From Parafannyhessea umbonata (GTDB lineage: Bacteria; Actinomycetota; Coriobacteriia; Coriobacteriales; Atopobiaceae), in the NCBI RefSeq assembly GCF_900105025.1, contig NZ_LT629759.1, forward strand, positions 868,001 through 932,000: a DNA stretch of 64,000 bases, given 5' to 3'. The notes under the pieces are model-generated. The model was given only the letters and a program-made list of their open reading frames with translations. It was not told the origin of the DNA and searched no databases. How positions within the stretch are numbered: position 1 is the stretch's first letter; every line of letters begins with the position of its first letter. Position numbers and translations under genes: made by a program. Below, in pieces: positions 9,319 through 18,447 of this stretch.

Positions 9319-9795
9319 ATGAGTAACGCAATTCAGCACGAGTACGCAAGCTACGGCTATGCGACTGATGGATCGCTCGCGCTCAGGCCGAAAAGCCATA
9401 CCTTTGTCGTGATACCCGGTTTCGCTTCGGATCCGGCAGATGATTGGAGCGAGAAAGGCAAGGACATTTACGGCAAAAGCGAGGAAGTTCGGAGCGATAG
9501 AATTTCGTCGTTTTCAATAGCGGTAATTGCTGCGGCAGTCGTAGCGAGTGTAATAGCGGGAAGCTTTGGTCTGCATGCTGCAGAAGCACAGAGAATCTCA
9601 AACGCATTCAAAGGCGTAAGAACAAGCAGAGTCGTGGTCGAGCAGGGATCATCAGTCTGGTCATATGCTGAGCTATGCAAAGTGAAAGGTGTCTCAACCC
9701 AAGAGATTGCAGACTGGATTGAAAACAATAACGATATTGGCGTCAACGGACTGACGTCCGGCTCTGAACTCGTGTTGCCGAACTATCAAGACTAA
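9319..9795 (+). CDS. LysM-domain single-pass membrane protein, probable SOS cell-division inhibitor (YneA-like)
   Basis: The 158-residue protein has a polar N-terminal 65 residues, one membrane helix (SIAVIAAAVVASVIAGSFG), and an extracytoplasmic LysM-like module (VVEQGSSVWSYAELCKVKGV through SGSELVLPNY). This layout and the position divergent to lexA match YneA of Bacillus and DivS/ChiZ-type inhibitors of actinobacteria, which pause division during DNA damage. Family assignment is by architecture; sequence identity to YneA is low. The ATG at 9319 has the RBS GAGGAAGAG; an earlier in-frame start at 9289 lacks one. The LexA-controlled promoter lies directly upstream. Confidence 0.72.
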   Translation: MSNAIQHEYASYGYATDGSLALRPKSHTFVVIPGFASDPADDWSEKGKDIYGKSEEVRSDRISSFSIAVIAAAVVASVIAGSFGLHAAEAQRISNAFKGVRTSRVVVEQGSSVWSYAELCKVKGVSTQEIADWIENNNDIGVNGLTSGSELVLPNYQD

Positions 9796-9905
9796 GTATC
9801 TCTTTTACTACCAATATTTCGCGAAATGAACCAATTTCCTCCTGAGCGGTTTTGATTGTGGGAATAGTGTTAATCTTCCTACTGTAAAACTGTAAGGGAG
9901 GTATT

Positions 9906-10361
9906 TTGCGCTGTCCCAAATGTGGCTGCACCGAGTCAAAAGTCGTTGACTCTAGGCCTTCTGAAAGCAATGACGCAATTAGACGCAGGCGTGAGTGTGT
10001 GAAGTGTGGCACTCGTTTCACTACCTATGAGCGACGGGAAGAAATGCCACTTCTCGTCGTCAAAAAAGATGGTTCAAAAGAAACATTTGACAGACAAAAG
10101 ATCATGCGCGGTCTTGTTGCTGCGACGGTTAAGCGTGACGTTCCCTTGGAACAACTTAACGCGCTGATAGACGATATTGAATCGTACCTCAGGGATCATG
10201 GTATGACCGAAGTCGAGTCCCAGGAGATTGGTAAGCTGGTCCTGCAACGTCTCGTTGCAATCGACAAAGTTGCCTATGTCAGATTTGCGTCTGTTTACCG
10301 AGACTTCAAGGACGTTGACGAGTTCAACGAGGAGCTGAGGAGCCTGTCAGATGAACAGTGA
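9906..10361 (+). CDS. nrdR: Transcriptional repressor NrdR
   Basis: NrdR senses ATP/dATP and represses ribonucleotide reductase genes. The 151-residue protein has the zinc ribbon LRCPKCGCTESKVVDSR with the second pair in CVKCGTRFTTYER, and the ATP-cone domain (VVKKDGSKETFDRQKIMRGL through VAYVRFASVYRDF). The start is a TTG at 9906 with AAGGGAGG seven bases upstream; the cysteine pair follows immediately, as usual. The reading frame overlaps dut by 11 bases, joining two genes of deoxynucleotide metabolism. Confidence 0.96.
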   Translation: MRCPKCGCTESKVVDSRPSESNDAIRRRRECVKCGTRFTTYERREEMPLLVVKKDGSKETFDRQKIMRGLVAATVKRDVPLEQLNALIDDIESYLRDHGMTEVESQEIGKLVLQRLVAIDKVAYVRFASVYRDFKDVDEFNEELRSLSDEQ

Positions 10362-10797
10362 ACACGTCAATCTGACCATCAAGAGGCTCGATAAGGATGT
10401 AGAGCTGCCGCAGTATGCTTATCCTGGGGATGCGGGTCTCGACCTGAGATCAAACGCCGACTTGGTTTTAAAGCCTTTTGAGAGAAAGCTCATTCCAACT
10501 GGACTTGCCATTGCGATACCAGAAGGCTACGCGGGTTTTGTGCAGCCGCGTAGTGGACTCGCCTTAAAGCAGGGGCTTTCATTCCCTAATACGCCTGGCC
10601 TTATTGATTCGCATTATCGAGGTGAACTTAAGGTCGTGGCAATTAACCTTGACCCACAGAACCCAATCCTCATTAACAAGGGAGACAGAATCGCGCAACT
10701 CGTTATACAAGAGGTGCCCGTTGTCAATCTCGTAGAAGTAAAAGAGCTGGACGAGACCGACAGGGGGTCCGGTGGTTTCGGTTCAAGTGGCGTTTAG
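10351..10797 (+). CDS. dut: Deoxyuridine 5'-triphosphate nucleotidohydrolase
   Basis: dUTPase removes dUTP and supplies dUMP for thymidylate synthesis. The 148-residue trimeric-type enzyme shows the five motifs in order: GDAGLDLRS (I), QPRSGLALKQGL (II), GLIDSHYRGELKV (III), GDRIAQLVI (IV) and RGSGGFGSSG (V), the last closing over the active site. It overlaps nrdR, so translation is probably coupled. Confidence 0.96.
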   Translation: MNSEHVNLTIKRLDKDVELPQYAYPGDAGLDLRSNADLVLKPFERKLIPTGLAIAIPEGYAGFVQPRSGLALKQGLSFPNTPGLIDSHYRGELKVVAINLDPQNPILINKGDRIAQLVIQEVPVVNLVEVKELDETDRGSGGFGSSGV

Positions 10798-10860
10798 GCG
10801 CCTTTGAATAGGGTCTATAGACCCGAGTATCTATTTGTCTGTACCAAGAGGGGGAGTTCC

Positions 10861-12192
10861 ATGGACAAGTTCTTTCACATTGGGGAAAGGGGTTCGTCGA
10901 TTAGCGATGAGCTACGCGCTGGCCTCACGACATTCCTCGCTATGGCCTACATCATTGCGGTTAACCCCGCAGTGCTCAGCGGCGCCGTTCTGGGTGCTGA
11001 CGGCAAGCCTCTGACCAGTGCTCTGGTCACTGCGACCTGCGTTGGCGCTGGCATCATGACCATCATCATGGGTCTTGCAGCCAATCGACCGCTCGCCTGC
11101 GCCTCGGGTCTTGGTGTTAACGCGATGATCGCAGCCGTTACTCCTGGTATGTGCGGCGGCGACTGGCACGAGGCGATGGGCATTGTCTTCGTCGAGGGCA
11201 TGGCCATCCTCATACTCGTCCTGTGCGGACTTCGCGAGAAGATCATGGACGCAATTCCCGTCAGTCTTCGTCATGCAATCTCCGTCGGCCTTGGTCTTTT
11301 CATTGCTATGATTGGCCTCGTCAACGCCGGCATTGTCGTCGCGGGCAAGGGCACTGTCGTAACCCTCGGCAACGTCTATGATCCTGCGTTCATCGTCGGT
11401 ATCGTCTCCATTGTTGCCACGCTAATCTTTGCGGCGCTCAACGTGAACGGCGGCATCCTCTTCGGCATCATCGTTGCCGTATTGGTCGGAATCCCCCTGG
11501 GCGTTACCTCCGCTCCTAAGGGCATTGTCGATGCACTCGACTTCTCCACGGTCGGCGCTCCGTTCATGGCAGACAAGAATGGCGTCATGGGCTTGCTCAA
11601 GGTGTTTGCGAACCCGACGGCGCTTGTGTTCGCCTTCTCGCTCATGATGTCCGACTTCTTCGATACCATGGGCACGGCTATGGCCGTTGCGAAGAACGGT
11701 GAGTTCCTCACCGAGGATGGAAACGTCGAGAACATCAGGGAGATCCTCGTCGTCGACTCCGCGGCCGCTGCCGTCGGTGGCGCAATGGGTGTTTCGTCCA
11801 TCACCACCTTCGTCGAGTCCGCCTCCGGCGCCGCCGATGGTGGGCGTACGGGTCTCACGTCCGTCGCCACTGGCGTCCTGTTTATTCTCGCTGCTTTCTT
11901 CGCGCCTCTGATTTCCGTTGTTAGCTCCGCTGCTACCTGCGGTGCGCTCGTCTACGTCGGTTTCCTCATGATGACTGAGGTGCACGAGATCGACTGGACC
12001 GACCTACTGCAGGGCTTCCCTGCGTTCCTTACTGCCGCAGGTATCGCCATGACCTACTCCATCTCCTCCGGTATCGGCCTCGGCTTCATCGCCTATGGCC
12101 TCACTGCCATAGTTACCGGCAAGGCAAAGGAGATCAAGCCGCTGATGTGGGTTGCCATCGTGGCCTTCATCATCTACTTCCTGATGTCCTAG
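10861..12192 (+). CDS. NCS2 family purine permease (AzgA type)
   Basis: A 443-residue transporter with about 12 hydrophobic segments. ELRAGLTTFLAMAYIIAVNP at the start, NRPLACASGLGVNAMIA, and FSLMMSDFFDTMGTAMAVAK are typical of the AzgA subgroup, which imports guanine, hypoxanthine or adenine by proton symport. The ATG at 10861 follows a GGGGG-containing RBS; an upstream TTG at 10804 has none. A strong terminator follows, then a second nucleobase permease of a different subgroup, which suggests a purine/pyrimidine salvage pair. Confidence 0.88.
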   Translation: MDKFFHIGERGSSISDELRAGLTTFLAMAYIIAVNPAVLSGAVLGADGKPLTSALVTATCVGAGIMTIIMGLAANRPLACASGLGVNAMIAAVTPGMCGGDWHEAMGIVFVEGMAILILVLCGLREKIMDAIPVSLRHAISVGLGLFIAMIGLVNAGIVVAGKGTVVTLGNVYDPAFIVGIVSIVATLIFAALNVNGGILFGIIVAVLVGIPLGVTSAPKGIVDALDFSTVGAPFMADKNGVMGLLKVFANPTALVFAFSLMMSDFFDTMGTAMAVAKNGEFLTEDGNVENIREILVVDSAAAAVGGAMGVSSITTFVESASGAADGGRTGLTSVATGVLFILAAFFAPLISVVSSAATCGALVYVGFLMMTEVHEIDWTDLLQGFPAFLTAAGIAMTYSISSGIGLGFIAYGLTAIVTGKAKEIKPLMWVAIVAFIIYFLMS

Positions 12193-12205
12193 TCCCGGCA
12201 TGGGA

Positions 12206-12233
12206 GGGCCCGGCTATGCCGGGCCCTTTTTTT
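12206..12233 (+). terminator. Rho-independent terminator after the AzgA-type permease
   Basis: A perfect 9-bp GC stem (GGGCCCGGC / GCCGGGCCC) with a 3-base loop is followed directly by a run of at least seven T. It separates the two permease genes into different transcription units. Confidence 0.9.
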
Positions 12234-12259
12234 GAGCATACAAACAGAAAGGGGAGTGC

Positions 12260-13537
12260 ATGGCTCACCACGAAAGAGAGATCATCGGTGTCGACGATCG
12301 CGTGTCCGTAGGCCGCGCGATACCTCTCGGCATCCAGCACATGATGAGCATGTTCGGTTCCACCGTCTTGGTTCCCGTCCTCACGGGACTCAACCCGAAC
12401 GTCGCCATCATGTGCTCCGGCATCGGAACGATTTGCTACCTGCTCGTTACGCGAAACAAGATTCCAAGCTATCTTGGCAGCTCGTTCGCCTTCATCAGCC
12501 CGATTCTCGCCGCAACCGCGGCGACGGGAAGCATTCACACGGCACTCTCGGGCGTCGTGGTGGCCGGACTGGTGTTCCTTGCCACGGCTGGAATCATCAA
12601 GCTCGTGGGAACCGGATGGCTCGACAGGCTCCTTCCACCTGTACTCGTCGCCTCGGTCATGGTTGTCATTGGAGTCGGTCTCTCGGCGACCGCGGCGAAG
12701 ATGGCACTCAACTCTTCCACTGATTCGTTCGTGGCGAGTGGTGCGCTCGTTGCGGCCATCACGCTCATCGCGGCAGTGGTCTTCTCCGGCATGGGAGGCC
12801 TGATTGGAACGCTGCCTATCCTGCTCGCCATAATCGTTGGCTACGTCGTCTCCAGCTTCTTCGGACTCGTCGACTTCTCCAAGGTTGTTTCCGCTCCCTG
12901 GGTCGGACTTCCGCCAGTACAGACCCCGCACTTCGATCCGGGTGCCGTGGCCCTCATCGCCCCCGTCGCAATCGTGGTTGTAATCGAGCACATCGGGCAC
13001 CTTCTTGCCGTCGGCGAGATCGTAGGCAAGGACTACCGAGAAATGCTTCCGCGCTCGCTTGCTGGCGATGGCCTGTCCACGCTCATTTCCGGCTTCCTCG
13101 GCGGTCCTCCTACGACGACGTATGCCGAGAACATCGGAGTCATGAGCGTCACGCGCGTCTATTCGACGCAGGTCTTCTGGTACGCGGCCGGCTTCGCTCT
13201 GCTGGTGGGCGGCTTCTGCCCGAAGCTCGCGGCGTTCATCAACTCCATTCCCGTTCCCGTCATGGGCGGCGTGAGCCTCCTTCTGTTCGGCCTTATCGCT
13301 TCTAACGGACTTAGGATGCTCGTCACCAACCACGTAGACTTCGACGAGAACCGCAACCTCATGATCGCCTCCGTCGTGATCATCCTCGGCGTTGGCATGG
13401 AGACATCCGGCATTTCTATTCCCATCGGGTCCTATACTCTTCCGGGAATGGCCACGTCCACGCTCGTGGGCATCATCATGAATCTGATTCTCCCGCCCGC
13501 GAAGCCTAAGGGCGAGGCGTCAGAAGCCCAGAAGTAA
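12260..13537 (+). CDS. Uracil/xanthine permease (NCS2 family)
   Basis: A 425-residue multi-pass transporter. IPLGIQHMMSMFGSTVLVP near residue 20 is the NCS2 signature, and the family's paired conserved acidic sites lie in VVVIEHIGHLLAVGEIVG and PPTTTYAENIGVMSVT. The latter motifs fit the uracil/xanthine (UraA/PbuX) branch; the exact substrate cannot be told from sequence alone. The RBS GAAAGGGGAG precedes the ATG. The coding region begins 26 bases after the terminator of the preceding permease, so any own promoter would overlap that terminator. Confidence 0.88.
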   Translation: MAHHEREIIGVDDRVSVGRAIPLGIQHMMSMFGSTVLVPVLTGLNPNVAIMCSGIGTICYLLVTRNKIPSYLGSSFAFISPILAATAATGSIHTALSGVVVAGLVFLATAGIIKLVGTGWLDRLLPPVLVASVMVVIGVGLSATAAKMALNSSTDSFVASGALVAAITLIAAVVFSGMGGLIGTLPILLAIIVGYVVSSFFGLVDFSKVVSAPWVGLPPVQTPHFDPGAVALIAPVAIVVVIEHIGHLLAVGEIVGKDYREMLPRSLAGDGLSTLISGFLGGPPTTTYAENIGVMSVTRVYSTQVFWYAAGFALLVGGFCPKLAAFINSIPVPVMGGVSLLLFGLIASNGLRMLVTNHVDFDENRNLMIASVVIILGVGMETSGISIPIGSYTLPGMATSTLVGIIMNLILPPAKPKGEASEAQK

Positions 13538-13669
13538 TCCCGCGAGAAACCAAGCTTCAATAGTCTGTGATCGGCCGCATGCATTTTGTATGTGGCCGAT
13601 TATATTGTGCGCTATATAACAGAGTCGGGTATACTTCCATTAGAACAGATTCCGAAGAAGGGACCCGAC

Positions 13670-14611
13670 ATGGATCAGATCAAGAAGGACCTAGTCATTA
13701 TCGGCGGCGGGCCAGCCGGTCTATCCGCGGCAATCTACGCACAGAGAGCTCTTCTCGACAACGTCGTCCTTGAGCAGGAGGCGGTGGGTGGACAGGTCAT
13801 CCTCACGAGTGAGGTCGACAACTATCCGGGCGTTCCTCACACGGACGGCTACAGTCTTGTAGAGGCTATGCAGAGCCAGGTAAAGGACCTTGGCGGAACC
13901 ATTCAGATGGAAGTCGTCAGGAGCGTCGAGAAGAACGGGGACGATTTCATCGTTACCACCTCGGAGCACGAGTACGTTGCCAAGGCAGTGATCGTCTCCG
14001 GTGGTGCAACGCCGCGGCACGCGGGCTTTGCCGGCGAGAAGGAGTTTGGCGGAAGGGGAGTGTCCTACTGCGCCACGTGCGATGGCATGTTCTATCGCGG
14101 TAAGAAGGTCTTTGTTATCGGCGGCGGTAACTCCGCGGCCGAGGAGGCGCTCTTCCTTACAAAGTTTGCGGACAAGGTCACCATGGTCGTTCGCAAGGAC
14201 CACATGAGGGCTCAGGCAGCCGTGCAAAGCCAGGTCGACAAGAGCGACAAGATTGACGTCATGTTCAACTCGAAGGTGGTTTCCGTGTCCGGCGACGGAC
14301 TCCTCGAGTCAATCACCTTCGAGAACACGGTCACTGGCGAGCAGACCACCCAGGAGTTCGACAAGGGCTCGTTCGGGGTCTTTGTGTTTGTGGGGCGCGT
14401 TCCCGCCAGCGAGCTCGTTCGCGACCTCGTAGAGAGGGACTCTAGCGGTTATGTAATAACGGATGACCATATGGCAACTGCTACGCCGGGACTCTATGCT
14501 GCTGGCGACATACGCCAAAAGGCTCTTAGACAGATTGTTACGGCGGCTTCTGATGGCGCCATCGCAGCCACGAGCGTTGCGGGATTCCTAGGTCAGCCCG
14601 TAGAAGGCTAG
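13670..14611 (+). CDS. trxB: Thioredoxin-disulfide reductase
   Basis: TrxB passes electrons from NADPH through FAD to thioredoxin. The 313-residue protein has the FAD-binding LVIIGGGPAGLSAAIYAQR near residue 9, the redox motif CATCDG near 137, the NADPH-binding FVIGGGNSAAEEAL near 152, and the C-terminal GLYAAGDIRQKALRQIVTAA. The ATG at 13670 is chosen because the FAD fold starts at once; an earlier in-frame ATG at 13586 would add 28 unrelated residues. The redox cysteine pair is intact. Confidence 0.95.
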   Translation: MDQIKKDLVIIGGGPAGLSAAIYAQRALLDNVVLEQEAVGGQVILTSEVDNYPGVPHTDGYSLVEAMQSQVKDLGGTIQMEVVRSVEKNGDDFIVTTSEHEYVAKAVIVSGGATPRHAGFAGEKEFGGRGVSYCATCDGMFYRGKKVFVIGGGNSAAEEALFLTKFADKVTMVVRKDHMRAQAAVQSQVDKSDKIDVMFNSKVVSVSGDGLLESITFENTVTGEQTTQEFDKGSFGVFVFVGRVPASELVRDLVERDSSGYVITDDHMATATPGLYAAGDIRQKALRQIVTAASDGAIAATSVAGFLGQPVEG

Positions 14612-14650
14612 CTGCCTACTAATTGCTAGTTGCTTACTGATTGATGCTTG

Positions 14651-14681
14651 CGCCGCCCTCACATTCGAGGGCGGCGTTTTT
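14651..14681 (+). terminator. Rho-independent terminator after trxB
   Basis: A 10-bp perfect stem (CGCCGCCCTC / GAGGGCGGCG) with a 6-base loop is followed by five T. It lies 39 bases after the trxB stop. Confidence 0.9.
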
Positions 14682-15398
14682 GCTGGTCAGAGGCATATTC
14701 CTTTAGACTTCGCCAAAACCCTCATGTATATTATGTAACGCTCAAGTTGTATTAAAGTTCTGCTGTAGAGTTAGTTGAGACATGAGCTTCTCCCACGGAA
14801 ATGCGAAATCGCGTCACCTCTGTGATCGAACGCTTCACGTAGCATAGATTGGTCTTTCGTAGCGTTAAGACAGAGGCCTTAGCGTCAGTTGTTCAAAAGC
14901 GACGAGTGACATTGGGGCTACGTCATGGGGAGTTCGAAAAAAGTGTCCCCGGAGGTCGTCTTTACGAGTATTGCCACGCTATTGAATGTCCCAGACTTCA
15001 CAAGAGACTAAGGACTAGAGAATGGTGTCATAGGCCAATAAGCGTGTACGTGCACGAGTGCCTATTTCACACAAGGGGTCGAGACAATCCTCTTAGTGCG
15101 AATGACAATCCGAATGCGATACGAGACCTGGGACAGTCCTAGCTACACAACGTGTCCGTAAAAAAGCTCGTGCGGCTAAGACAGAACGAAATCAGCTGCT
15201 TCTGGTTGTGATGTAGGCACGGGATCAATGTCCGTGCGAATAGCAAGAGTTCCATCGCATAGGCGACGTGGAAGGCATGGATTCGTGTGGCGCGTATACC
15301 GTCTCAATTGTCTATAAAACCGTGATAATATACCTTATGTAAAGTAAGAGAGTTTCTCAGTCAAGTTCAGACGACGCTACGAAGCTGACCCGCTCCCC
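14682..15398. other. Gene-poor stretch with no supported gene
   Basis: About 715 bases between the trxB terminator and the end of the ClC gene. A 97-codon open frame at 14849-15142 on the plus strand has no recognisable domain, no RBS and irregular codon use, so it is not called. GC content looks lower than in the flanking genes. It may be decayed sequence, but no remnant could be identified in any frame. Confidence 0.6.
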
Positions 15399-17051
15399 CT
15401 ACTTCGAGCCGTGCTCGGCTCTAACCTTGCGGATCTTGCGGCGTAGGCGTGATGACTTCGGTCTCCAATTGGACGTCAGCGAGCTGCCAAACATCTGCCA
15501 CAAACGCTCACGCACCTCGTCCTGCTTGTTAGCGTCCAGAATCAGCAGCAAGTTGTCAAGTGCTTGAAGCTTGACGCTGCCCGTGGGAACGACCTCCTCG
15601 CCGGCACGGTCAATCAGCACCACACGTACGGACTTTGGCCACTGTATTTCGCGGATGAGCTTGCCCTCACATTCCGAACCAGCCCCTACGACAAAGTTCT
15701 GCAGGCACTTCTCGCCGCTGCCATCCAGGCGGTCGGAATCCTTGCGGCCCATGTTGCCCAGAAGGCGACCCAGCAGGTGCTCGTAGAACGCATCAACTTG
15801 CAGGAGGTTGGCGGTAACGTACGAAAGGATGGACACGATGGAGACGGATAGCAGCGCGTCCATGCTGCCGGTGAGCTCGAACGCAAGCACGACGGCCGTC
15901 ACGGGCGCCCTCACGACGGACGCGAACAGGCCACCGATTCCCAGGACGATGAAGTTTGTGACGAAGACGGACGGAAGCCCCAGATAGGCGACGGCAAGCC
16001 TGCCAAACAGGCAGCCAAGGAGCGCTCCCATGACGCAGAGAGGGAACAGCGTGCCGCCGGGCGCGCCAGAGCCAAAGCAGAGCGTCGTGAAGAGGTACTT
16101 GCCCAAAAGGAGAAGTACGATCGTACCGATGGCGAGCGACTGCTGCGTCGCGAGTCGCTCCACGATGGCGTCTCCGCCGCAGGCAAGGTCCGGCGCGAGG
16201 AATATGAGGACGCCGGAAGCGAGAAATGGGATGATGAGGCGCGTGTATGGCGCATGTTGCCTGATTTTGTCGAACTGCTCCGTCATCCAGAACATGCCGC
16301 GGTTGTGCGCGGCGCCGGCGATGCCGCAAAAGATGCCGAGCGCAATGACGAACAAGTAGCTGTGGTGAGGCAGGTCTGCCGCGAACACGAACTGCAGCAC
16401 GGGCTTCACGCCCAGAACCTGGGACACCACGAAGTCGGAGCTGATGGCAGCTGCCATGACGGAAACGATGAGCGGCGCGTTGAACTCCTTGTGGATCTCC
16501 TCGATTGCGAAGAGTACGCCCGTGAGCGGCGCGTTGAACGCTGCGGACATGCCGGCCGCCGCTCCACAGGTCGTGAGGAGGCGTTCCTCTCCCCTTTCGC
16601 GCCCCATCAGCTTCGAGACCGCCTTGCCGGCCATGCCGCCGAGCTGAACGCTTGGTCCTTCTCGTCCAAGCGAGAGGCCGCCGAGCGCGCAAAGCGTGCC
16701 CTCGACGAACTTTGCAGAGAGTACGCGCCACCAGGGCATGTCGAGGCGGCCGATCACTTCGGCGTCGATCTGTGGGATGCCGGAGCCCTGCGTGAAGGGC
16801 TCCCATACCATGAGGCGGCACACGATGCCGCAGATGACGACGAGAAACGCAAACCACAGGGGCAGAAACGCCCAGTTGGACTGGATGGCTGCCGCGATGG
16901 TGCGCAGGAGGGTCTCGGCGTGCGACAGTGCCAGGCGATAGAGCGAGACGACCGCCCCCGCCGCGAGACCAACGAAGAGGCCCTCGCCGATCATGTATAC
17001 CTGAAAGCGCCGCGAGAAGTGCCTTGTTACGATGTCCTTGCGTCTTGCCAT
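15399..17051 (-). CDS. ClC-family chloride channel or proton/chloride antiporter with C-terminal TrkA-C domain
   Basis: The 550-residue membrane protein carries the three ClC selectivity motifs: GSGIPQ near residue 88, GREGPSVQLGG near 129 with the gating glutamate, and GSGAPGG near 330. The gating glutamate is present, so both transporter and channel behaviour remain possible. About 100 C-terminal residues (ECEGKLIREIQWPKSVRVVL and on) look like a regulatory RCK/TrkA-C domain. The ATG at 17051 has GGAAGG close by; an in-frame start at 17069 adds six residues. The gene lies downstream of the apt terminator and is transcribed the same way. Confidence 0.9.
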   Translation of the reverse strand: MARRKDIVTRHFSRRFQVYMIGEGLFVGLAAGAVVSLYRLALSHAETLLRTIAAAIQSNWAFLPLWFAFLVVICGIVCRLMVWEPFTQGSGIPQIDAEVIGRLDMPWWRVLSAKFVEGTLCALGGLSLGREGPSVQLGGMAGKAVSKLMGRERGEERLLTTCGAAAGMSAAFNAPLTGVLFAIEEIHKEFNAPLIVSVMAAAISSDFVVSQVLGVKPVLQFVFAADLPHHSYLFVIALGIFCGIAGAAHNRGMFWMTEQFDKIRQHAPYTRLIIPFLASGVLIFLAPDLACGGDAIVERLATQQSLAIGTIVLLLLGKYLFTTLCFGSGAPGGTLFPLCVMGALLGCLFGRLAVAYLGLPSVFVTNFIVLGIGGLFASVVRAPVTAVVLAFELTGSMDALLSVSIVSILSYVTANLLQVDAFYEHLLGRLLGNMGRKDSDRLDGSGEKCLQNFVVGAGSECEGKLIREIQWPKSVRVVLIDRAGEEVVPTGSVKLQALDNLLLILDANKQDEVRERLWQMFGSSLTSNWRPKSSRLRRKIRKVRAEHGSK

Positions 17052-17074
17052 GTGCCTTCCATCCCGCATCCAAC

Positions 17075-17107
17075 GAAAAGCACCTGTCGGCTCTCGCTGA
17101 CAGGTGC
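17075..17107 (-). terminator. Probable terminator after apt
   Basis: A 9-bp stem (GCACCTGTC / GACAGGTGC) with a 10-base loop is followed on the minus strand by TTTTCG. The short T run makes it a moderate terminator. It lies between apt and the ClC gene. Confidence 0.7.
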
Positions 17108-17145
17108 CTGGTGAAGCTACTTGCCTGTTGCCACGTTGCCTGCTG

Positions 17146-17679
17146 CTACTTTACCTTGATGAGCGTGAAGACGTCCTGGTTGTAGGCGGCACCAATCTCC
17201 TTGCGTGGGTCGAGGTAGCAGAGCTCGAGGATGAAGCCGAAGCCCATGACCTCCGCACCGGCCTGCTCGACGAGCTTCGCCGTTGCGACCGCGGTGCCTC
17301 CGGTTGCCACAAGGTCGTCGATGATGAGGACCTTGTCATCCGCGGAGAGCGCGTCCTTGTGGATCTGGAGCTCGTCCGTGCCGTACTCGAGGGAATACGA
17401 CTGCGAGTACACGTCGCGCGGCAGCTTGCCCGGCTTGCGCGCGGGCACGAAGCCGGCACCCAGGCGATACGCGACGGGCGCGCCCACGAGGAAGCCGCGG
17501 GCCTCCGCGCCCACTACCTTGGTGATGCCTGCATCCTTGAAGTGGTCTGCGAGGTCGTCGATGGCCGCCGCGAAGCCCTTGGGATCCGCCATGAGGGGCG
17601 TGATGTCCTTGAAGATGACGCCAGGCTCGGGGTAGTCGGGAATGTCCACGATCAGGCCTGCGTAGTCGCTCTCTGCCAC
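17146..17679 (-). CDS. apt: Adenine phosphoribosyltransferase
   Basis: Apt makes AMP from adenine and PRPP. The 177-residue protein has the [13 protein letters not shown] substrate segment, [18 protein letters not shown], the flexible-loop motif [18 protein letters not shown], and the PRPP-binding signature [17 protein letters not shown]. The GTG at 17679 is preferred because AAAGGA stands six bases upstream; an in-frame GTG at 17694 would include that RBS inside the gene. It is the last gene of a minus-strand run that includes the FtsR-like regulator. Confidence 0.94.
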
Positions 17680-17721
17680 GGGTGTTCCTTTCACTTGTTT
17701 CGCACTGCCAAGTACGTAATT

Positions 17722-18444
17722 CTACTCTTCCATCTCGCTGAAGGTCTTCGAGATCTGCCTGCGGATGAGGGTGTCACGTACCTGACCCGTGAGCGCGAGC
17801 ATCTCGGAGAGCGCCTGGCCAAACTGCTGGCGGTTCTCCTCCGTGCGCTCCATCTCGACCCCACCGCCCTTCTTCGCAAACACGACGAGTGCCTGCTCGA
17901 ACATGGCGCTTTCCCTGTTGGCTGCCGTGACGTACTGGCGGAGGTTCTTCGGGCCGATGCCAAAGTGCCGAAGCTCGCCGCAGGTCCTGATGAGCTGGAA
18001 GTCCTTGCCGTCCACGAGCGAGCGGCCGTGCGGCGACTCGCGAAGCTGGATGACGCCGGCCTCGGACAGCTGGCGCACAAAGCTCACGGGCACGCCCAGA
18101 AGCTCCGGCATGCGGTCGATGGGGTGGAACTTCTGGAGAACCTCCTCGTCGTCCTCCCCTACGTTGGGATACGGCGTCTGTGCAAGGCTCACATGCCCTT
18201 CTCCCCCGTCGAGCTGCTGCTTTATGACGGAGAGCGGCATGAAGCGGTTCTTCTGCAGGTAGAGGATGGTCTCGAGCCTGTGGACGTCCTTCTGCGAGTA
18301 CAGGCGGTATCCCGAGGGCGTGCGAGACGGGTTGAGCAACCCCTCGTCCTCGAGGTACCTGACCTTTGATATGGATAGGTCCGGGTATTGGCCCTGCAGC
18401 CGCTTGACTACCTTGCCGATTGTGAGGTATCCGGCATCGGGCAT
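17722..18444 (-). CDS. MerR-family transcriptional regulator, FtsR-like
   Basis: The 240-residue protein has a MerR winged helix at residues 5-75: YLTIGKVVKRLQGQYPDLSI, then KVRYLEDEGLLNPSRTPSGYRLYSQKDV. A second, divergent helix-turn-helix-like segment lies near residues 110-150 (MPELLGVPVSFVRQLSEAGV). This long form directly downstream of a GarA-like FHA gene is the arrangement seen in actinobacteria, where the product (FtsR in Corynebacterium, Rv1828 in Mycobacterium) regulates ftsZ. The role is inferred from architecture and neighbour; no target site was found here. Confidence 0.75.
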   Translation of the reverse strand: MPDAGYLTIGKVVKRLQGQYPDLSISKVRYLEDEGLLNPSRTPSGYRLYSQKDVHRLETILYLQKNRFMPLSVIKQQLDGGEGHVSLAQTPYPNVGEDDEEVLQKFHPIDRMPELLGVPVSFVRQLSEAGVIQLRESPHGRSLVDGKDFQLIRTCGELRHFGIGPKNLRQYVTAANRESAMFEQALVVFAKKGGGVEMERTEENRQQFGQALSEMLALTGQVRDTLIRRQISKTFSEMEE

Positions 18445-18447
18445 GGC

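Noticed and set aside
10798-10860. Purine riboswitch before the AzgA-type permease
   Set aside because: Only 63 bases lie between dut and the start, and no three-way-junction core could be found.
14849-15142. 97-codon open frame after trxB
   Set aside because: No RBS, no domain and poor codon use.
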